Counted from the first letter of the stretch, positions 44,984-54,576 are shown. The stretch: 64,000 nucleotides of DNA from Chakrabartyella piscis (GCA_030067835.1 CP092441.1:2666001-2730000); one strand, 5' to 3'. The notes: a model not told the origin generated them from the letters alone. Made by a program: numbers and translations.

Positions 44984-45286
44984 TCATTCCCCCATTTTTG
45001 CCAAAGCAGTTTCCAAAACCTTTTTGCCATTCATTGTACCATAATCACGCATATCAATAGGCAAAACTGGAATGGAGCCAGCAATTTTTTCCACATTTGC
45101 TTTTTCATATCTGATTTGTGGTCCAAGCAACACAATATCCACATCGCCCAATCCCATTTTTGCTTCTGTCAAAGGTTTTGCTTCAATGTGAGCTTCCACA
45201 TTCATTTCCACAGCTGCCTTTTGCATTTTTGCCACCAACATACTTGTGGACATTCCCGCATTACAAACAAGTAAAATATTCTTCAT
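44984..45286 (-). CDS. PTS lactose/cellobiose-type EIIB
   Basis: 100 residues from the ATG at 45286. The phosphocysteine lies in LLVCNAGMSTSML (residue 8). Standard EIIB-cellobiose size. Second in the bglA-EIIC-EIIB-EIIA operon. Confidence 0.9.
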   Translation of the reverse strand: MKNILLVCNAGMSTSMLVAKMQKAAVEMNVEAHIEAKPLTEAKMGLGDVDIVLLGPQIRYEKANVEKIAGSIPVLPIDMRDYGTMNGKKVLETALAKMGE

Positions 45287-45320
45287 TGCAAATCGCTCCT
45301 TTTCTATGTAGTTTTGTCTA

Positions 45321-46625
45321 TTATTCTGCATCTTTACTCATAACATTATCATTGATTTTTACAAATGGCATATAAATCAAAACACCCAATACCAAGATGA
45401 TTGCTTGCAAAATTACTGCTCTGAAATCACCTGCTGTTGCAAGATATGCACTCAAAAGTGGTGGTGTTGTCCAAGGCACTTGCACAACACAATAACTGAT
45501 CCAACCAAGGCTTGTTGCTACATAGGAAATGATAATCCCAAGGGCTGGAACAAGGACAAATGGAATTGCCATTGCGATGTTGTAAACGATTGGATAACCG
45601 AACAATACAGGTTCATTGATGTTGAATAAGCCAGGTCCCAAAGACATTTTGGAAATACTCTTAGAAGCTGCATTTTTACTAATGAGGAAGGTTGCAATCA
45701 ACAAGCAGATTGTAGAACCAGAACCACCCATCATACCAAATGTAGGTACCATTGCAACATTGATGATGTTTGGAATTGCTTCGCCAGCAGCATAAGCCGC
45801 CATATTTTGTGTCATGTTGATGATCAACAATGGTTCCAAAATGGAGCTATAGATTACAGATTGGTGGATACCGAAAATCCACAACAAGTTCCCCAAGGTA
45901 TACAAAATTACACAACCCCACAAGCCCGTTGTCACCAAACGCAAAGGTTCTTGAATGAAAGAAGTAATCATAGATACAAGGTTTGTGTCAAATACGTTGA
46001 ACAACACTGCAGAAATGATTGCGAAAACAGATACAATAATGATAATTGGAATCAAAACATTGAAGGATTTGCCAACTGCTGGTGGCACTTGATCACCAAG
46101 GTTGATTTTCAATTTTTCAATGCTGGAAATTTTTACAAACAATTCTGTTGCCAAAAGACCAATGATAACACCAGCAAACATACCGCCTGTACCGATGTTG
46201 GAGAAAGAAAGTACACTACCAATTTCTACCGCTGCATCTGCACCGATTGGTGTAGAAAGAATGGTTGCAGGCATCATAACCACAAGTGTTGCCATGGATA
46301 AGATTGCTGCTGCCAAAGGATTGTCAAACCCTCTGTTTTGTGCCATATAATACCCAGCCAAAGGTGCAATCAACAAACCACTGATATTCAATGTGCCATT
46401 GACGATTGCGTTGCCCCAATATTGCAAAGAAGACAATGTTGCCCCATCAAACAACCAACCCAAAACAGTGTTGTTGATCAAAACTGCAATCCCTGCCAAA
46501 ATATACAAAGGCATAATGGTTGCAAATGCATCTCTCAATGTTTTTAGGTGGACTTGGTTCCCCAATCTCCCTGCAAGCATTGTAAACTTTTCCACAAACT
46601 TAGAATTTTCAAAATCGATTTTCAT
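45321..46625 (-). CDS. PTS cellobiose/beta-glucoside-type EIIC
   Basis: 434 residues with about ten hydrophobic segments, typical of the EIIC CelB family. An internal region (GPGLFNINEPVLFGYPIVYN) is the conserved substrate-loop part. Imports a beta-glucoside with phosphorylation. The first ~30 residues are a cytoplasmic charged stretch (KFTMLAGRLGNQVHLK). Confidence 0.9.
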   Translation of the reverse strand: MKIDFENSKFVEKFTMLAGRLGNQVHLKTLRDAFATIMPLYILAGIAVLINNTVLGWLFDGATLSSLQYWGNAIVNGTLNISGLLIAPLAGYYMAQNRGFDNPLAAAILSMATLVVMMPATILSTPIGADAAVEIGSVLSFSNIGTGGMFAGVIIGLLATELFVKISSIEKLKINLGDQVPPAVGKSFNVLIPIIIIVSVFAIISAVLFNVFDTNLVSMITSFIQEPLRLVTTGLWGCVILYTLGNLLWIFGIHQSVIYSSILEPLLIINMTQNMAAYAAGEAIPNIINVAMVPTFGMMGGSGSTICLLIATFLISKNAASKSISKMSLGPGLFNINEPVLFGYPIVYNIAMAIPFVLVPALGIIISYVATSLGWISYCVVQVPWTTPPLLSAYLATAGDFRAVILQAIILVLGVLIYMPFVKINDNVMSKDAE

Positions 46626-46649
46626 TTCTTTCCCCTTTCCATGCCCCTC

Positions 46650-48047
46650 TTAATTTGATTTGTTGTTTTCTATAGTCTCTTTGATCCAGTGTGCCGATTT
46701 TTTATAGGTACGTTTGTATTGATTGGTTAAATCCACTTCAATGAATCCATATCTATTTTTAAATCCGTTGCTCCAAGACCAGTTGTCAATTAACCCCCAG
46801 TAATGATAGCCCAAACACTGCGCCCCATCTTCAATGGATTTTGCAATCCATTCTAAATGTTCTGTGACAAATTCAATTCTGTAATCATCTTGAATTTCCC
46901 CATCTTCATTTTTGAATCGTCCTTCATTTTCAACGCCCATACCATTTTCTGCAATGAAGAATTTCAAATGAGGATATTCATTTTTCATTTTCATACCAAA
47001 ATCATAAATACCTTTTGGATAAATTTCCCATCCCCTATATACATTCATTTTAGCATCTTTCCAGACATATGTGTCAGAAAATTTATAATGTCCATTTTCA
47101 TCAAACCGTTCTTTGGGTGCTTGAATTCTGGATGGGTGATAATAATTGAAGCCCAACCAATCCACCTTGCCTAGTTTGAAGATTTCTGAATCTCCCGCAC
47201 GCATTTCTGGAAGCATATCCACCTCTTTCAATGTTGCAAACACATCTTCTGGCAACTTTCCATTAGCAGCAATATCAAGCCACCATCTGTTGTTGATGCC
47301 ATCTTCCATCCTAAGAGCTTCCAAATCTTCTGCAGATGGATTTTCTTTTGTATATGGAGGTGCAAAACAGTTGATCAAACCAATTTGTGCATCTTCATGC
47401 AACAAACCTTTTTCCTTCGCTTTGTAAAACTCGCCCACCGCAAGACAATGTGCAAGAGAAATATTGTATTGTACATTCATTCCTCGTTTGGCATCTTTCA
47501 AAAATGGATACCACAAGCCATGTCTGTATCTTTGGTCTGGCTCTACAATTGGTTCATTGAATGTAAACCAATATTTAATTTCCTTACCAAATGTGGTGAA
47601 TGCCGCCTTTGCGTAATTTGCAAATGCTTCCACAGTTTCTCTGTTTTCCCAACCACCCTTTTTGTATAAATACTCTGGCATATCAAAGTGATATAAATTC
47701 ATAAACAATTCAATATTGTTGTTTTTTGCACTTTGGATGACTTTGTTGTAGAACTCCACACCTTCCATGTTGATGTTCTCATTTTCATCCAAAAGCCTGC
47801 TCCATTGCATGGATGTTCTCACAGAATCCAATTGCAAATCCTTGAAACTTTTGAAATCTTCTTCGTATTTTTCATAAAAATTATTACCGACATAACTGCC
47901 CACTCTATTATGAAAATCAGAAATTCTTTCGTCAGACCACAAATCCCATACATTTCTTATTTTGCCACCTTTATTGTATGCACCCTCTGTTTGTGGTCCA
48001 GACATTGCAGCGCCAAAAAAGAAATCTTTTGGTAACTGAAACCCCAT
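46650..48047 (-). CDS. 6-phospho-beta-glucosidase (GH1)
   Basis: 465 residues, standard GH1 length. The acid/base Glu lies in YWFTFNEPIV, the nucleophile in FFIAENGMG. Hydrolyses 6-P-beta-glucosides taken up by the PTS. First gene of the operon. The gene is intact despite the IS that sits upstream. Confidence 0.9.
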   Translation of the reverse strand: MGFQLPKDFFFGAAMSGPQTEGAYNKGGKIRNVWDLWSDERISDFHNRVGSYVGNNFYEKYEEDFKSFKDLQLDSVRTSMQWSRLLDENENINMEGVEFYNKVIQSAKNNNIELFMNLYHFDMPEYLYKKGGWENRETVEAFANYAKAAFTTFGKEIKYWFTFNEPIVEPDQRYRHGLWYPFLKDAKRGMNVQYNISLAHCLAVGEFYKAKEKGLLHEDAQIGLINCFAPPYTKENPSAEDLEALRMEDGINNRWWLDIAANGKLPEDVFATLKEVDMLPEMRAGDSEIFKLGKVDWLGFNYYHPSRIQAPKERFDENGHYKFSDTYVWKDAKMNVYRGWEIYPKGIYDFGMKMKNEYPHLKFFIAENGMGVENEGRFKNEDGEIQDDYRIEFVTEHLEWIAKSIEDGAQCLGYHYWGLIDNWSWSNGFKNRYGFIEVDLTNQYKRTYKKSAHWIKETIENNKSN

Positions 48048-48067
48048 AATCCGCCTCCTTTTTATTT

Positions 48068-48080
48068 GTCATTACATCTT
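48068..48080. promoter_or_regulatory. 13-base operator candidate (copy 1) upstream of the bgl-PTS operon
   Basis: GTCATTACATCTT lies 21 bases upstream of the bglA start. A possible promoter (TTGCAA, then GATAAT) lies 20-60 bases further upstream, so the site would sit downstream of the start of transcription and block elongation. Confidence 0.45.
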
Positions 48081-48233
48081 TTTTATTTGTCGCTTCTTAT
48101 ATTTATATTATCATGCTGTATTTTGATTTGCAATGTACTCATTCACCAAAATATCATTCTCAACTTCCTGAAATTTACCCACTAAAACATTTATAGGTCT
48201 AGGACGTTTACAAAATCGTCCCAGACCTAATGT

Positions 48234-48443
48234 TTATTTACCTTCAAGAAACTTCAAAATGTCCTCGTAACTTCGTGTGCTATTCTCCATAGCTTCCAGT
48301 AACTCTTGTTTTTGCAGATCACTTTTCTTCTCCTGCAATGCAACTAACTCTGCTAGTGCTTCATCATATTTATCTTTACATTTGAATACATGTTCTTTAG
48401 CTCGTTCTATCTTTTCATCTATCGATATACTACGTCTTCCCAT
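48234..48443 (-). CDS. 69-residue passenger protein of the IS1634-type element
   Basis: Highly charged helical protein (SISIDEKIERAKEHVFKCKDKYDEALAELVALQEKK ... ENSTRSYEDILKFLEGK). It lies inside the IS, 13 bases after the transposase stop, so it moves with it. A small helper or regulator of transposition is possible. No known family is certain. Confidence 0.65.
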   Translation of the reverse strand: MGRRSISIDEKIERAKEHVFKCKDKYDEALAELVALQEKKSDLQKQELLEAMENSTRSYEDILKFLEGK

Positions 48444-48456
48444 TTCTCTAATCCTC

Positions 48457-50154
48457 CTATGACTCTGCCAAAACAGCTCCTATTTCTTCTGATTTTCTTT
48501 TGATATAATTCGCATCAATTCCAAATGCCTTTAAAATCGTTTTTTGTGTTTTTGTTACTGCGTGATCTAGACGATAGCAATTATCTAAGTGCCTTGTCAT
48601 CTCAATCTTTTCCAGTTCTTTTAATGCGGCTGGGACTGTCATGAAATTATGTTTCGTTTCACTTTCTTCCTCAGCATCTTTGAGGCTAGTATAAATCTTG
48701 CTACGTATAATTAATGCCACAAATGCAATGAAAAGCTTCGTCTCAGCTGATTCGTCCGATTGCACACGAAGCCCTCGATTTCCTAGGAATGACTTCTCAG
48801 CACTAAATAGTTTTTCTGAATTATCCCTACTTTTATATAATTCTAATGCATCTTTCGCTGACATCTTCTTAGATGTAATAATACAAAAATACCCACACAT
48901 ACGCATTTCATCACTGACTATATCTGTTTTTTCTCTTGCTACTGTAAATCGTTCATCCTCTTGTCCTGGATGGTGGTAAATTAAATCGAAATATTTCTCG
49001 AAACTCTTTGCTATAGTTACAGGCTTTCCTTCCATCTTTTTCAGTGTTCGTGCCATTTGATCTATTTTGTTTTCCAATAGTTCTCTTTCCATAAGATGTT
49101 TCTTAGTACTATAGTAAATATGAAAATATCGTTCTTTTTCATCAGATGGATACAAAAAATCTTTTATTGTAATTCCATTCACTTTGTATTTTCGAATACT
49201 TGTCTTTCTATCTTCTTCAAACTCACCTAAATGTTGACGGATAAGTGGCTGTACAATCTTCTTCATTCCCTTTACCATGATTACAAACTCATAGTTGTTC
49301 TTATCCATAAAGTGAATATTTTCTTTACTAAAGTATCCTCTATCTAAGATAAATCCAACTTTACGATATCCATATCCCTTTGCTCTCTCTAGCATGTATT
49401 GAAGTTGAGATATGTCAACTATACTTCCAGGATAATCCTCACAAAACAGAGGCTCTCTATTCGTTCTATCGTAGGCGATAGCATGATTAATAATCGGTTT
49501 ATCATCCCCCGTTTTCGAATGTCCAAACTCTGCCAAATCTATATCACCTGCCTGACAGGTCATGTTAGTAGAATCATACGATATGTAAATCTGTTCCCTA
49601 TGATTACGTGACGCATTCCATTCATTCAGAAATCCAACACTTTGATTTATTGTGATTTCACTAAGAAAATCAGATACTTTACTATCACTATAAATATGCA
49701 TATCAGATGTAAAGAGCGGATGGTTATAAGCGTAGTCTGGATAATATTGTGCTGCGTTATTTTCTGCAATAATAGAGTATGTAACTAAATCCAAAAACAG
49801 ATCCTCATTTTTACCAAGGATACGCTTTAGCATCGTATCAAGTTCATAGTCTTTAATAATCTTCTGTATCATCAAATATGAACCTATCCGAAGACAACAA
49901 CTTCTTTTACTACGATCCTTTTTATCTGGTAGTTCTTTATCCGGAAAATATTTTAGATAGTTTGCATTGGGATACATTTTTTCAATATCCTCCTCGCATC
50001 GTCTCCCTATTGTAGTTCGTTTCGGAATCGTATATTGTTTTTCAGGTTTATATATTCGGTCATATTCATAATTAATGTACGTTACATCTTTTATCTTTTT
50101 CCTTGTGATTTTCCCCTTGCTCTCAGGTATTTCTACTGTAAAATCAAAGTACAT
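48457..50154 (-). CDS. IS1634-family transposase (IS4-like DDE)
   Basis: About 565 residues from the ATG at 50154 (AAGGAGAG upstream). The DDE residues fit AYDRTNREPLFCEDYPG, ILDRGYFSKENIHF, and the C-terminal YKSRDNSEKLFSAEKSFLGNRGLRV (the YREK-type motif). The gene is intact and the IS ends are complete, so this copy could be active. Confidence 0.88.
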   Translation of the reverse strand: MYFDFTVEIPESKGKITRKKIKDVTYINYEYDRIYKPEKQYTIPKRTTIGRRCEEDIEKMYPNANYLKYFPDKELPDKKDRSKRSCCLRIGSYLMIQKIIKDYELDTMLKRILGKNEDLFLDLVTYSIIAENNAAQYYPDYAYNHPLFTSDMHIYSDSKVSDFLSEITINQSVGFLNEWNASRNHREQIYISYDSTNMTCQAGDIDLAEFGHSKTGDDKPIINHAIAYDRTNREPLFCEDYPGSIVDISQLQYMLERAKGYGYRKVGFILDRGYFSKENIHFMDKNNYEFVIMVKGMKKIVQPLIRQHLGEFEEDRKTSIRKYKVNGITIKDFLYPSDEKERYFHIYYSTKKHLMERELLENKIDQMARTLKKMEGKPVTIAKSFEKYFDLIYHHPGQEDERFTVAREKTDIVSDEMRMCGYFCIITSKKMSAKDALELYKSRDNSEKLFSAEKSFLGNRGLRVQSDESAETKLFIAFVALIIRSKIYTSLKDAEEESETKHNFMTVPAALKELEKIEMTRHLDNCYRLDHAVTKTQKTILKAFGIDANYIKRKSEEIGAVLAES

Positions 50155-50295
50155 ACGCTCTCCTTTCTTAGTGAGTATACCCACTAAGAATAGTATACAC
50201 TAAAAGCCCAGAAAAATCAATAGATTTGCCGATTTTACTGGACTTTATTGGGTTTTGTTTTTATTTAGTGTCAAAATTTCAGGAAGTTGAGAATC

Positions 50296-50570
50296 ATATG
50301 TCATTTTATCAAAACTGCATAAAAAACGGCTTTTTTTAGCACTTTCTTCATTTTGTTTAATCATCTTTTATCCTTCCAAACGAAAAGTTGTCATGGAATT
50401 TGTATCTTTTGCAATACAAATTTTGTATATAAAAAGCCGTCCTTATATTGAACAATACACACCCCCTCTATTCTGTTACTAGCTATGGCGTAACCTGTGC
50501 CAATAGTAGTACTCGTATAAAAGATACATTGTTCTATCGAATTTCCAAAATATCCCAAAAGACACTTGCA
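50296..50570. other. Short gene-free stretch between the IS and the recombinase gene
   Basis: Contains a long-range stem possibility (ACGGCTTTTTT near 50335 and AAAAAGCCGT near 50437) and the left end of the mobilizable element. The words at 50555-50600 also occur in the decayed end at 41371, so the attachment site of this element probably lies here. Confidence 0.4.
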
Positions 50571-52187
50571 TTAGGATAGTAAAATTTCTTCACCCACCAA
50601 GTTATAGATAATCGTAATGTCTTGCCGTAAAACACCATCCACCTCTACTTTTTGACCTACAATGATTTTGTCTATCAGCTTTATCATCAACTCTCGGTCA
50701 ATGGTTTCGATGTTGGTACAACCTTTAATCAACTTTACCCATGTCTTGATATCATTGTCTACTTCTCTGGAAACACTTAATTTTTCAGTGATTTCATTTA
50801 GCAAAGCAGTTTTTTCTAACTGTTCTTTTTTATATTTATCTATCATGGATAGCACTGTATCTCGTGGAATATCCCCAAGTACCATTTCCTCGTACAAATT
50901 TGCAACAAGCCTTTCTATTTCGGTTAGTCTATAACTTAATGCGGATTGATTTTTCTTTAATGCTTTTTGTTCACTACTTGTTCCAACCTCCTTCTTTTTC
51001 TTAATTTGTCTTATCACCTCATCTTCATCCATTTCAATTTTTTGTGCATATTCCTTAATTTGACTCAATACTAAATCGTGAAGTATCGAAAGTAATGTTC
51101 TGTGAGGAGAACAGAATGCTTTACCACCTTGTGAGTATCCACCACATATATATGCATGACGATTGTTTTTACTCCCGTCTTTTTTCACATTTGAATCCTT
51201 TATTATCTTCATACTTCTACCACAGTCAGCACACTCAAGCAATCCAGAAAACAAACTAATTTCACCATTCTTATTGCTGCGAGCGATTGCCTTTCCTCGC
51301 TCTGCAAGCCTACAAGCTGTATCCCATAACTCCCTGCTAATAATTGGCTCATGCATATTTTCGGCTCGTACCCACTCATCTTGTGGACGATTGATTATCT
51401 TTCGATTTTTGTATGAAATGGTTCCAATTCTCATTTGCACTATATTTCCAATGTAACACTCATTGGATAAGATTTGCCTTACCACTACATCACTCCAGCT
51501 TTTCATACCATTTTTAGGATTTGATTTTCCAATTTTCTGATAATAATATTCTCGTGGTGGGGTTATCTTTTTTTCATTGAGTTTTGTTGCTATCGCTCTA
51601 TATCCCAAGCCCTCAGCCCTCATTTGAAACATCTCCAGTACGATAGGTGCAACTTCTTCATCTATCAACAGTGGTGGCATTCTATTCTCATTTTTGATGT
51701 AGCCATAAGGAGCATATGCACCCATAAAATATCCATTCTTAGCTCGTGCAGCCTTAGCAGATTTCACCTTTTTGCTTTGGTCACGGCTGTACCATTCGTT
51801 GACTAAATTCTTAAATGGCATCAGCTCATTCTCTTTTTCAAGGGTGTCAACTCCGTCATTGATAGCTATAAATCTGCAACCGATTGAGGGGAATAGGTAA
51901 TCGGTGTACTGCCCAATCTCGATGTAGTTTCTTCCGAACCTTGATAGGTCTTTTGTTATGATGCAGTTGATTTCACCATTTCGTGCATCGTCAACCATCC
52001 TTTGGAAACTTGGTCTTTCAAAATTTGTGCCTGTCAGACCATCGTCGATGTACTCGTTTTTGTAAATCCAACCTTTCTTTGCTACATACTCTTTGATGAT
52101 TTCTCGCTGATTTTCAATGCTAAGGCTCTCGCCATTTCTCTCATCATCACGAGATAATCGTAAATATGCTCCTACTTGATAAATCAT
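50571..52187 (-). CDS. Large serine recombinase of the mobilizable element (TnpX-like)
   Basis: 538 residues: resolvase domain with catalytic Ser in GAYLRLSRDD and LSRFGRNYIEIGQY, recombinase domain, zinc ribbon (CADCGRSMKI ... CGGYSQGGKAFC) and coiled coil. With TnpW just downstream-encoded upstream in sequence (52284) and the relaxase it is the integrase of a Tn4451-like element. The gene's 3' end lies at the probable attachment site. Confidence 0.88.
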   Translation of the reverse strand: MIYQVGAYLRLSRDDERNGESLSIENQREIIKEYVAKKGWIYKNEYIDDGLTGTNFERPSFQRMVDDARNGEINCIITKDLSRFGRNYIEIGQYTDYLFPSIGCRFIAINDGVDTLEKENELMPFKNLVNEWYSRDQSKKVKSAKAARAKNGYFMGAYAPYGYIKNENRMPPLLIDEEVAPIVLEMFQMRAEGLGYRAIATKLNEKKITPPREYYYQKIGKSNPKNGMKSWSDVVVRQILSNECYIGNIVQMRIGTISYKNRKIINRPQDEWVRAENMHEPIISRELWDTACRLAERGKAIARSNKNGEISLFSGLLECADCGRSMKIIKDSNVKKDGSKNNRHAYICGGYSQGGKAFCSPHRTLLSILHDLVLSQIKEYAQKIEMDEDEVIRQIKKKKEVGTSSEQKALKKNQSALSYRLTEIERLVANLYEEMVLGDIPRDTVLSMIDKYKKEQLEKTALLNEITEKLSVSREVDNDIKTWVKLIKGCTNIETIDRELMIKLIDKIIVGQKVEVDGVLRQDITIIYNLVGEEILLS

Positions 52188-52283
52188 TTTTGTTATCCTC
52201 CGTTCTTATTTTCATAGGTTTGATGCTTGGGTATAGCTACACACAATACCACAGGCATTTTCAAATAGCTATTACCAACACTA

Positions 52284-52451
52284 CTAAATATTTGCTCCAG
52301 CAAGTACCTTTTCAATTACACGCTCAGTAAGAATTGTTTTGAGATCTTTTGTACCTGTAAAAATAGATGTGACATTAAAAACCACCTTGTTTATAACAAT
52401 CTCTTGTGTTATCCTTGTTTCGTTTATATCAATTTTTGATTTTCCCTTCAT
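52284..52451 (-). CDS. TnpW-like small protein of the mobilizable element
   Basis: 55 residues: MKGKSKIDINETRITQEIVI, then NKVVFNVTSIFTGTKDLKTI, ending KVLAGANI. This is the TnpW pattern of Tn4451-type elements, with short TGTKDLKT core. It lies between the recombinase and relaxase genes, where tnpW is expected. Too short for most gene finders. Confidence 0.75.
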   Translation of the reverse strand: MKGKSKIDINETRITQEIVINKVVFNVTSIFTGTKDLKTILTERVIEKVLAGANI

Positions 52452-53777
52452 CTAGTATCCTCCCATCGTCATTCCACTTTGACTTTCTTCATGATCATCT
52501 GCTTTTTGTCCAAGTGCAATTTTCTTTTCTTTCATTTTCTTTCGTACATTTTTGTCAGTAACTGATTTTGGTGTATGGGTTACAGGAACATCATTTGTAA
52601 TACGTTCCATAGCTTTACCGAGCTGTAACAAATCACTACCAAAGTGACCAACAGCATTGGTACTATGATATACATTGGTGTCCATTCCAGTGTAGGCAAG
52701 CTGATTTTCGGAAGAAAAAAAGAACGCTCTTTGGGTTTCCCAACCAGTAATATCATCTTGTTCATCTCCACTAATTGTTCCTCTATCTTTTTCAAATCTC
52801 GTGCTGTCATCTGCCTCTTTAGTATTTGTTTCGTGTATATCAATTCCCCATAATTCACCTCTTGATTGCGTATCATAATCTCTATTGCTTCCATCAAGTC
52901 CTTCTGATTTTCCAATATCTGTTGCAAATCTTTCGTTGTTATCGGTGGCGGTGTGGACTGTTTTTTCATTGGCAAATTCCGTTGTTTCAGCTCGTCCATT
53001 GATAATTTCTCGTCTTGTTGCAAATTCTTTTTCCACCCTTTCTTTTAAATACTTCTCCTCGTACAACTTACTGTCACGACACTTTTTACCATCGCCAAGC
53101 TCGTAAGTGATATTTTTACGACTATCAGTCCACTTGACTTTGATGCCCTCGCTCTCCATAAGGCTGATAAAACTTTCTTTGTCATACGCATATTTCATGC
53201 ATTCATCAATGATATTGGCAAGCTGTAATTTCCAGTTCTTGCCCTTGAGTGCCATGTGATATTCGCCAATGGTCATGGCTTTTACCTTGGTTCTATCTTG
53301 CTTTGGCTTGCAGATGGACAGTCCAAACTGCATACACAGCTCGTCTGACTTCTGTCGAATTTCTGGGATTGCCTGTGCTGACTGGTGTAGTTTTTTGCCT
53401 GTTTCAAAATTCACAGAATTGATTATGAAGTGGGAATGTATGTGTTCTCGGTCGGTGTGAGTAGCAACCAAAACTTCAAAACCATTGTAATGTTCAGCCA
53501 GTTTTAAGGCTATTTCATGTGCTGTTGTAGGTGATATAACTTCGTCTTTGGGAAAGGATTGCACGAAGTGATAATACATTCTTCCGTCATCTTTTCCGTA
53601 AAGTAGCTTGGTGTTGATGAATTCTTCATAGACAGAATGAGGTGTACAATTCATTCCACCGACTAAAAAATTGCCATCGTGTTCGGTCTTTTTATCTTGC
53701 ATGGTGTAGTTTAGAACTACCCTTAGACCTGCACGACTCTGACTTTTCTTTCTGTTAATAAAATTAACTGTTGCCAT
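52452..53777 (-). CDS. Mobilization relaxase
   Basis: 441 residues. The N-terminal relaxase domain has three-histidine motif in EHIHSHFIINSV, and the preceding HFVQSFPKDEV and ATHTD strands. The C-terminal ~150 residues are low-complexity, acidic and poorly structured, and they overlap an out-of-frame reading frame (52580-53023). Starts overlap the MobC gene end. Nicks oriT of the element. Confidence 0.88.
   Translation of the reverse strand: MATVNFINRKKSQSRAGLRVVLNYTMQDKKTEHDGNFLVGGMNCTPHSVYEEFINTKLLYGKDDGRMYYHFVQSFPKDEVISPTTAHEIALKLAEHYNGFEVLVATHTDREHIHSHFIINSVNFETGKKLHQSAQAIPEIRQKSDELCMQFGLSICKPKQDRTKVKAMTIGEYHMALKGKNWKLQLANIIDECMKYAYDKESFISLMESEGIKVKWTDSRKNITYELGDGKKCRDSKLYEEKYLKERVEKEFATRREIINGRAETTEFANEKTVHTATDNNERFATDIGKSEGLDGSNRDYDTQSRGELWGIDIHETNTKEADDSTRFEKDRGTISGDEQDDITGWETQRAFFFSSENQLAYTGMDTNVYHSTNAVGHFGSDLLQLGKAMERITNDVPVTHTPKSVTDKNVRKKMKEKKIALGQKADDHEESQSGMTMGGY
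52580..53023 (-). CDS. Frame nested inside the relaxase gene (MobB-like?)
   Basis: 147 codons in a different frame on the same strand, wholly inside the relaxase gene. The product has a helical, coiled-coil centre (TTKDLQQILENQKDLMEAIEIMI) and one C-terminal TM (YIIVPMLLVTLVVICYSSVKLW). Starts are uncertain (TTG at 53023 or ATG at 52999) and no strong Shine-Dalgarno is seen. ColE1 mbeB and mbeD overlap the relaxase gene in the same way, which makes this a plausible real gene. Confidence 0.5.
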   Translation of the reverse strand: MQQDEKLSMDELKQRNLPMKKQSTPPPITTKDLQQILENQKDLMEAIEIMIRNQEVNYGELIYTKQILKRQMTARDLKKIEEQLVEMNKMILLVGKPKERSFFLPKISLPTLEWTPMYIIVPMLLVTLVVICYSSVKLWNVLQMMFL

Positions 53778-54087
53778 CGCTCCACCTCTTTCGCTCTAAA
53801 ACAGCTTGGATACTTTGGTTGATTTCAGTAAATTTTTCAAGTGTTTCACCGAGGTAAATAGTCCCTATTCTACCACTATTGGCAAGCATAATGGCTTGGT
53901 TTAGATTTCTACCAACTGCTTTTAATTCTCTTGCTACTTGTTCTAAATCGGTGATAATTACAATCTGCTTTTTCATTCCTACTTTTGTTAGATATTCGGT
54001 AAGTGTCATTTGTGACTGATTAGCTTTGTGATGGATTGTAGCTAAATCTTCAGCCGATATTCTAAGGCTTAATCTCTTGTCTTTCAT
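53764..54087 (-). CDS. MobC-like relaxosome protein
   Basis: 107 residues with an RHH-type N-terminus (KRLSLRISAEDLATIHHKANQSQMTLTEYLTKVG) and the conserved MobC core LKAVGRNLNQAIMLANSGRI. It binds oriT and helps the relaxase open DNA. It overlaps the relaxase start. Confidence 0.85.
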   Translation of the reverse strand: MKDKRLSLRISAEDLATIHHKANQSQMTLTEYLTKVGMKKQIVIITDLEQVARELKAVGRNLNQAIMLANSGRIGTIYLGETLEKFTEINQSIQAVLERKRWSDGNS

Positions 54088-54400
54088 TGGTGTAACTCCT
54101 TTCGGTGTAGTGGGTTTGGGCTACTGCCCATAAAAGGGGGTCAGGGGTTCTCCCCAGCCTGCAAGCATCGGCGTGTAGCCGAATGCGATGCTGGCTCTCT
54201 CCTCAAAGGAGAGAAAGTCTAGGTCGGTAACTTTCGGTAAATCGGTAGTGTTTTGGTAACGGAATAACAGACTTGTGGTTACTGTAAAACTGCCATTTTG
54301 CGTGCCAAATCGGGGCAAACAATCGGCTATGTGGCTCTCGTTTGGTGAGGGTGGGGCATTACCCCTATGAGGTGTTTTGAGGCTCACACAGGCTGTAATT
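54088..54400. other. Candidate oriT region of the mobilizable element
   Basis: GC-richer, gene-free stretch next to mobC. It holds hairpins (GGGGTCAGGGGTTCTCCCC near 54137; CTCTCCT-CAA-AGGAGAG near 54192) and iterated CGGTAA/GGTAAC words at 54216-54263. This is the place and build of oriT in Tn4451-like and Tn1549-like elements. A 88-codon frame across it is not credible. Confidence 0.5.
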
Positions 54401-54576
54401 CCTCGATGGTCATCGTGGTATCTTTGCCTATTATGGTTGTACCCTTACCACTGTACCTCTGTGCTTTTTCTATGGCTGTAACCTTTGATGGGGATTGTTG
54501 TTTTTGAGGGTAGTTACTCTATCTATCACAGAAAAACAAGAGGGCAAGGGGGCAGTGTCCTTAAGGCTTTACCCTC
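54401..54576 (-). other. Short open stretch after the RepA-like gene
   Basis: A minus-strand frame without a clear start reads TAIEKAQRYSGKGTTIIG and later MTIEELQPV before TGA. It may be a small element protein or the relic of a larger replication protein. No start codon with Shine-Dalgarno is visible. Confidence 0.25.

Larger units (their letters stand above)
48155..50295 (-). mobile_element. IS1634-family insertion sequence with passenger gene
   Basis: About 2.14 kb, bounded by inverted repeats: ATTCTCAACTTCCTGAAATT at 48156 and its complement ending at 50294. It is flanked by ATAT at 48151-48154 and ATAT at 50296-50299, which fits a short target duplication. It contains a 566-residue transposase and a 69-residue passenger protein. 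Both genes are intact. The element lies just upstream of the bgl operon promoter. Confidence 0.8.

Noticed and set aside
54121..54387. 88-codon minus-strand frame in the oriT region
   Set aside because: Composition reflects structured GC-rich DNA next to mobC; no Shine-Dalgarno or family pattern.
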